Assembly: GCA_040772505.1 (NCBI GenBank)
Contig: JAXGYA010000002.1
Location: 496,001 to 560,000, forward strand
Reading direction: 5' to 3'
DNA from: Mariniphaga sp040772505
GTDB taxonomy: Bacteria > Bacteroidota > Bacteroidia > Bacteroidales > Prolixibacteraceae
DNA length: 64,000 nt
Positions 59,453 to 64,000 of this stretch are shown piece after piece (positions within the stretch are counted from its first letter, which is position 1; every line of letters begins with the position of its first letter). Made by a program: the position numbers and the translations under genes. The notes below the pieces were generated by a model. It had not been told where the DNA came from. It did not search any database and worked only from the letters and a program-made list of their open reading frames with translations.

Positions 59453-62172
59453 ACAAACATATTACCCTGCCCAAAAACGTGGCCACCGGCGACGATCTCG
59501 ATTATGCTTTTTTGAGGGAAAAGGGGCTGGAATACATCGAGCAGTTAGCCAGCGATTTGTGGACCGATTACAACAGCCACGACCCCGGAATTACCATATT
59601 GGAAATGTTGGCCTACGCGCTAACTGATTTAGGAGCCCGGTTAGAAATGCCCCTGGAAAACATTCTGGCGCCCGAAGATGAAGATGCTGCCTCAATTGGC
59701 GAGCAGTTTTTTAAAGCGCTGCAAATTTTGCCGTCGCAACCGGTTACCGAATCCGACTACCGCAAATTGTTTATTGGTATTGAAGGGGTTAAAAACTGCT
59801 GGCTGAAGCCCTATCAAAAAACGGTTTATGTGGACTGCAAAAATAACCGGCTTTCATACAGTTCCGATGATTTTAAAGACATTGATGACAGTTTCAAAAC
59901 CGAATTTCAGTTGCAGGGTTTGTATTCGGTTATTGTGGATTTTGACGATTTCGATCCGGATGAATTTCCTGATGAAGATGCTGTTAACGACGGAAAAGAG
60001 CGGATTTATGAAGAAATAAAAACCCGGTTTCATGCCAACCGGAATCTCTGCGAAGATTTGGTGGATATTACGGAGGTGAAAACCCATCCCATTGCCGTGT
60101 GCGCCGGCATCGAACTGAATCCCGAAGCAGATGAGGAACTGGTTCATGCTCATGTACTGCGAGCCATCGACAACTATTTTTCGCCGTCAATTAAATTTTA
60201 TTCGCTGAAACAGATGCTTGAAAAAGGCTACACTTCCGATCAGATTTTTGAAGGTCCGGTTTTGGAAAACGGTTTTATCGATCCGCAGGAACTTAAAAAT
60301 GCCAAACTCCGCACCGAGGTGAGGTTATCAGACATTATGAACCTGATAATGAACATCGAAGGGGTAAAAGTTATCAAGGATATTACCATAAAAGATTGTA
60401 ACAATCCGGAGGATGAAGGGGAATCATGGATAATTTGTGTGGAGGAGGGGAAAAAGCCGGTGTGTTGCCCCGACAGTGCCTATAGTTATTACAAAAGTGT
60501 GTTACCGGTTAATGTGAACCATAAAAAAGTAGATGCTTACTTAGATGAAATGGAAAAAGCCGCCAAAGCAGAACAGGAGCAGGCGCGGTTTAACATGGAA
60601 CCGGAAATTCCTGCAGGTCGGTTTTTGAATACCGGCGAAACCACCACCATCCAAAACGATTTTCCGGACACCTACGGCATTGGGCCCAACGGATTGCCCT
60701 CGCATGTGGAAACTGCCCGAAAAGCCCAGGCAAAACAACTGAAAGGTTATCTCCTGTTTTTCGACCAGATGCTGGCTACTTATTTTGCCCATTTAGGAAA
60801 AGTAAAAGATATCCTTTCGGTTGATAACAAACTGAAAGAAACTTATTTCGCACAGGCTGTAAAAGACATCAAAGGATTTTCGGAACTGGTTTCGGGTTAT
60901 CCTGAAAACGATGATGAAGCGCTGAGCGACCTTTTGTTTTCGGGACTTGACAACCGCGTGGAGCGGAAAAATAAAATCATGGACCACCTGATTGCCCGGT
61001 TTGCCGAAAAGTTTAGCGATTATGCATTTTTGATGAAACAGCTTTACGGGGCTTATTCCGAAAAAATCATATTGCAAACCAAAGAGGAATTTTTAAAAGA
61101 TTACGACCAGACCAGCATGAAACGGGGTAGTGCATTTAACTATTTCCGGCAACCCGATGATAATCTTTGGAATACAGAAAATGTTTCGGGTGTGCAAAAG
61201 CGGATTTCCCGGTTAGCGGGCATCAAAAACTATAAACGCAAGAATTTGTCGGAATCATTTGTGGAAATGTATAATTTTCTGGACTCTGACGGAGAAAAGG
61301 TTTACCGCTGGCGAATTCGGAACGAAGCCAACGAGATAATTTTAACGGCTACCGAAAATTACTCGAATACACGTCTCGCCGAAAAAGAACTGAACCTGAC
61401 TGTGGTAAAAATCCTTGAAACTACCGAAGAAACAATAGAGAAAGTATTTGATGAAGAAGAGATTGCTGATGAAACCCTTGTCGGGAACTTTCAGGTTCAG
61501 CTTTCGGAAACCGGAAAATATTCGTTTAACGTGATTAACCCGGAAGCAAATCCAAACAGCACGGAATGGGTAATTGCCCGGCAGTATTTATATTACGATT
61601 CGCCTGAAGAACTGAAAAATGCCATGCTGGATTTTCTCCGTTTTATGATATTTGTATTCAGCGAAGAGGGGATGTTTCTAATCGAACATATTTTGCTTCG
61701 ACCTGATGTAACAGAAAGTACAGTTCCGCTTGCTCAGTTTATGCCGGTTTGTGAAGGCGACTGTGAAGGTTGCAACCCCGTGGACCCCTATTCTTTTCGT
61801 GTAACCGTGGTTTTGCCCGGGTGGACTTACCGTTTTGCCAATACCGATTTCCGTAATTTCCTCGAAAACCTGATTCGGAAAGAACTGCCGACGCATGTAC
61901 TGGCGCGTATTTGCTGGGTGGGGCACCGCAAAAACCAGATTCCCGACTATGAAAACGATATGCTTCAGTTTGAAATTGCATACCGCGAATTTCTGATTTC
62001 GAAAACAAACCTCGAACAGGGACAAAACGAAGATAAATTAACCCAACTGATTGATAAAATGAATAAGCTCAATTCCATCTATCCCTCGGGAAGATTGATT
62101 GATTGCGACGATGAAGATGAAGAGTTAAAGGGCAAGGTAATACTTGGCCGTACCAACATTGGAAACCTTTAA
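59440..62172 (+). CDS. Second large baseplate wedge protein (Afp12-like)
   Basis: 910 residues; its start overlaps the end of the Afp11-like gene by 13 bases. The N-terminus EYIEQLASDLWTDYNSHDPG with ITILEMLAYALTDLGARLEM is the baseplate-J-type signature shared with Afp12/Pvc12. Middle parts include VTESDYRKLFIGIEGVKNCW, RLSDIMNLIMNIEGVKVIKD and GYLLFFDQMLATYFAHLGKV. The C-terminal domain (CEGDCEGCNPVDPYSFRVTV, LPGWTYRFANTDFRNFLENL, RKELPTHVLARICWVG) carries a cysteine cluster (C-x3-C-x2-C) that may bind metal. It dimerises with the Afp11-type protein to form the wedge. Confidence 0.92.
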   Translation: MPEINKHITLPKNVATGDDLDYAFLREKGLEYIEQLASDLWTDYNSHDPGITILEMLAYALTDLGARLEMPLENILAPEDEDAASIGEQFFKALQILPSQPVTESDYRKLFIGIEGVKNCWLKPYQKTVYVDCKNNRLSYSSDDFKDIDDSFKTEFQLQGLYSVIVDFDDFDPDEFPDEDAVNDGKERIYEEIKTRFHANRNLCEDLVDITEVKTHPIAVCAGIELNPEADEELVHAHVLRAIDNYFSPSIKFYSLKQMLEKGYTSDQIFEGPVLENGFIDPQELKNAKLRTEVRLSDIMNLIMNIEGVKVIKDITIKDCNNPEDEGESWIICVEEGKKPVCCPDSAYSYYKSVLPVNVNHKKVDAYLDEMEKAAKAEQEQARFNMEPEIPAGRFLNTGETTTIQNDFPDTYGIGPNGLPSHVETARKAQAKQLKGYLLFFDQMLATYFAHLGKVKDILSVDNKLKETYFAQAVKDIKGFSELVSGYPENDDEALSDLLFSGLDNRVERKNKIMDHLIARFAEKFSDYAFLMKQLYGAYSEKIILQTKEEFLKDYDQTSMKRGSAFNYFRQPDDNLWNTENVSGVQKRISRLAGIKNYKRKNLSESFVEMYNFLDSDGEKVYRWRIRNEANEIILTATENYSNTRLAEKELNLTVVKILETTEETIEKVFDEEEIADETLVGNFQVQLSETGKYSFNVINPEANPNSTEWVIARQYLYYDSPEELKNAMLDFLRFMIFVFSEEGMFLIEHILLRPDVTESTVPLAQFMPVCEGDCEGCNPVDPYSFRVTVVLPGWTYRFANTDFRNFLENLIRKELPTHVLARICWVGHRKNQIPDYENDMLQFEIAYREFLISKTNLEQGQNEDKLTQLIDKMNKLNSIYPSGRLIDCDDEDEELKGKVILGRTNIGNL

Positions 62173-62183
62173 TTGTAAAAGCT

Positions 62184-64000
62184 ATGGCAGCAAAATTAAC
62201 CGAAATTACCACGCAGTACCATACGTTTGTGGATGACCAGGTTTTAACGAAAGACCAGTTAAACGGGTTCATCAGCTACTTTGAAGACCAGGACCGCATG
62301 ACGCGCGCTTTTCTTCACGGGGTGGGGACTGTTTGCGGTTTCAAATTGAAAAATGTTTCTGAAAAAAGTATAACCATTACGCAGGGTGTTGGCGTTACAA
62401 CCGACGGCGACTTGATTACCCTGAGGCAACCGGTTTCGGCCGGCGGTGTGAAATCCATAGAATTGGATGAGCTTGTTTTTACACATTTCCGGAAGTTTGA
62501 AGACAAGTTCGCAGCCTATCCGTTTTTTCAGCGTGTAAAAACCGTTGGGAAAAAGGTAACCACCGAACGCATGGAATTGCTGGAACTTCTCCCGGAAGAA
62601 ACAGATAATTCCACTCCGTTGGAAAAGCTGGAAAACCCGGAAAACCTGAAAGAGATGACCGCTTTGCTTTACTTAGAATCGTATGCCAAAGAAGGCGATT
62701 TATGCACCACCATCGACTGCGACAACCAGGGTGTGGAACAGGTGGCGCGGCTGCGGGTGTTGCTAATTTCCAAAAAAGATGCGGAATATATTGGCAACAA
62801 CGATTCAATTTTTTCAAAGCATGATGTGGCTCAAAAATTTACCAAATTGCCCGAACTGGCGGTGCGCCGTGTAGTGCTGAACCAATTGAACACTACCAAT
62901 TACAATGCACTGAAGCTGGCTTATCATACAGCGATTAACAGCGACGACCTGCCGAAAAACCTTTTGGAAGGTATTGCGAACCTGAATGCGGGTTTTGGAA
63001 GTTTATTGCAACTCGAACCACTTAAAAACCGGTTTAGCCAATTCCCGGAAAACCTGATAAAGCTGATTGGTTTTACGCAGGCAAATGTGCCTTTCGATTT
63101 TCAGTACCGGTACGATTTGGTAAAAGATTTGGTGGACACCTGGAATGAAATCCGTTGTTTGCTGCTTTCGTTAAAAGAAGAATGTTTTCCCGATACCAAT
63201 GCATTTCCCAAACATTTGATGCTGGGCAACTTAGATGAAGTGAATATTGAGCCCAAACAGAACCGTCATCAGTTTTATAAATCGCCGGCACTAACCTGCG
63301 GTTTGAGCAAATTAAACCAATGCCGGAGCCTGGTTCAGCGCCTTTTTGAAATGGTTGACAGTTACGGTTCCAAATCCGGCGAAGTAAAAATTACACCTTC
63401 CAATAAATTGCCGGAACTGAGTTTCCGATCGGTTCCATTCTATTTTAAGGTGAACGAAAAACTTTTAAAAGTGTGGGATTTTTTGAAAACTGAAAAATTC
63501 AGCCACACGAAAAACCTGAGTTATCATCGTGAGAATTTATCCAAACTGTCGCAAATTCAGGAACCACTGAATTTTAACACCGATCGGTTCGACTTTTTAC
63601 GGATTGAAGGGCACCAGGGAAAAAATTACAAAACAGTTTTGGAAGATATTCTTGATAAAAAGCAGGAGTTCGGGCTGGCTTTCGATATAAAAGCGCTTTC
63701 CGTTAATGTGAATACGGAAAACCTGAATATTGACGATTACGAATGTGAATTTGAAGATTTGAACATGCTTTTGCGCGCCTGGACCGCTGAACAGGAATGT
63801 ATTCTGGCCGAAGTTTCGCAGTTGTTTTCAGGGTTCAGCACCATTGAGCCGGGAAAAAATGTAAAGGAAAAACTTGTTGCAGCAAAACGAACGAAAGACT
63901 CACCATTAAACTTGCTTTCAGATGCCAAAAAAGAAAAATCGGGTTCTTCTGGAATAATAACCAATAAGTATGATTCAAAAGCCACTTACGAAAAACAACC
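62184..64000 (+). CDS. Large eCIS protein of unknown type, 3' end outside window
   Basis: At least 605 residues from the ATG at 62184 (MAAKLTEITTQYHTFVDDQV); no stop before base 64000. The first 80 residues (LNGFISYFEDQDRMTRAFLH, GVGTVCGFKLKNVSEKSITI, QGVGVTTDGDLITL) look like a small beta-domain with a conserved hydrophobic G-V-G-V-T-x-D-G turn, of the kind found in phage tail-associated proteins. Then comes a helical middle and a part with LSFRSVPFYFKVNEKLLKVW. It is 11 bases after the Afp12-like gene and so in the operon. Position would fit a fibre, fibre adaptor or tape-measure-side component; none is supported by a motif I recognise. Confidence 0.8.
   Translation, partial: MAAKLTEITTQYHTFVDDQVLTKDQLNGFISYFEDQDRMTRAFLHGVGTVCGFKLKNVSEKSITITQGVGVTTDGDLITLRQPVSAGGVKSIELDELVFTHFRKFEDKFAAYPFFQRVKTVGKKVTTERMELLELLPEETDNSTPLEKLENPENLKEMTALLYLESYAKEGDLCTTIDCDNQGVEQVARLRVLLISKKDAEYIGNNDSIFSKHDVAQKFTKLPELAVRRVVLNQLNTTNYNALKLAYHTAINSDDLPKNLLEGIANLNAGFGSLLQLEPLKNRFSQFPENLIKLIGFTQANVPFDFQYRYDLVKDLVDTWNEIRCLLLSLKEECFPDTNAFPKHLMLGNLDEVNIEPKQNRHQFYKSPALTCGLSKLNQCRSLVQRLFEMVDSYGSKSGEVKITPSNKLPELSFRSVPFYFKVNEKLLKVWDFLKTEKFSHTKNLSYHRENLSKLSQIQEPLNFNTDRFDFLRIEGHQGKNYKTVLEDILDKKQEFGLAFDIKALSVNVNTENLNIDDYECEFEDLNMLLRAWTAEQECILAEVSQLFSGFSTIEPGKNVKEKLVAAKRTKDSPLNLLSDAKKEKSGSSGIITNKYDSKATYEKQ

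Noticed and set aside
59358..59627. Extra small gene at the junction of the two wedge genes
   Set aside because: The frame overlaps the ends of both wedge genes in a third frame and has no conserved content; the 13-base overlap of the real genes explains the region.
48496..64000. Standard type VI secretion system
   Set aside because: VgrG, PAAR and gp25 occur in both, but a fused single phage-type sheath, gp19 tubes, LysM adaptor, DUF4255 and DUF5908 are eCIS features, and no membrane-complex gene is present.

Overview
The window is a stretch of a Bacteroidota chromosome or metagenome contig, most like Bacteroidales/Marinilabiliales-type genomes. The evidence is SusC/SusD proteins, promoters of the TTTG-N19/20-TAnnTTTG type, S23 four-helix-bundle ORFs, DUF349 and IF-2 proteins of the Bacteroidota kind, and DUF1080/DUF6807 sugar-degradation genes. 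It mixes well-kept housekeeping blocks with accessory islands that carry decayed insertion sequences and many short intergenic repeats. No tRNA, rRNA or CRISPR array was recognised.

Layout. 1-4957: the end of a polysaccharide-utilisation locus on the minus strand (lipoprotein, SusD, SusC), in which the front of susC is missing and the gene is joined directly to the front half of an ECF sigma factor. 4958-5713: a noncoding stretch with hairpin repeats and a possible terminator-bearing leader. 5714-20133: housekeeping genes: ABC-F ATPase and RlmB, an Lrp/AsnC regulator, an MscS-type channel, L-rhamnose mutarotase, a large anchored protein with a DUF3352-like front, the rimP-nusA-infB operon, and a sodium/solute symporter. 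20465-25544: a four-gene plus-strand operon for exported sugar or glycoside breakdown (tandem DUF1080 lipoprotein, Tat-exported Gfo/Idh/MocA oxidoreductase, DUF6807 lipoprotein, acetyl-xylan-esterase-like hydrolase), with a good promoter.

25545-36240 is an accessory island. It holds an IS630 fragment, an IS1634-like element with two frameshifts, an XRE regulator followed by a gene cut off by that IS, two membrane-associated proteins of unknown role, and a PIN-domain toxin gene split by an IS4 element. The 9-bp target duplication of that IS4 lets the uninterrupted toxin frame be rebuilt. An unknown partner gene of the toxin, an IS1182 remnant and a parS-like palindrome follow. 36241-39380: a UDP-HexNAc dehydrogenase / 4-epimerase pair (Vi-antigen or WbpO/WbpP type) separated by an S23 ORF. 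The dehydrogenase carries two in-frame insertions made of the same A/T-rich heptad repeat found beside the S23 ORF.

40022-48275 returns to ordinary genes: M24 aminopeptidase, a low-molecular-weight phosphatase homologue lacking its catalytic Cys, a DUF349 protein, enolase, a fluoride channel with a truncated DUF190 partner, and a PBP4-type carboxypeptidase beside a fragment of a paralogue. 48496-64000 is the front part of an extracellular contractile injection system (eCIS, Afp/PVC/MAC/AlgoCIS type). The order is DUF4255 cap/terminator-like protein, an unknown protein, sheath, two tube proteins, DUF5908, LysM adaptor, VgrG-like spike, PAAR tip, gp25, two large baseplate-wedge proteins, and a large unidentified protein that runs off the window. 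The AAA+ ATPase, tape measure, fibre and payload genes expected in such a locus are not in view and would lie to the right of base 64000.
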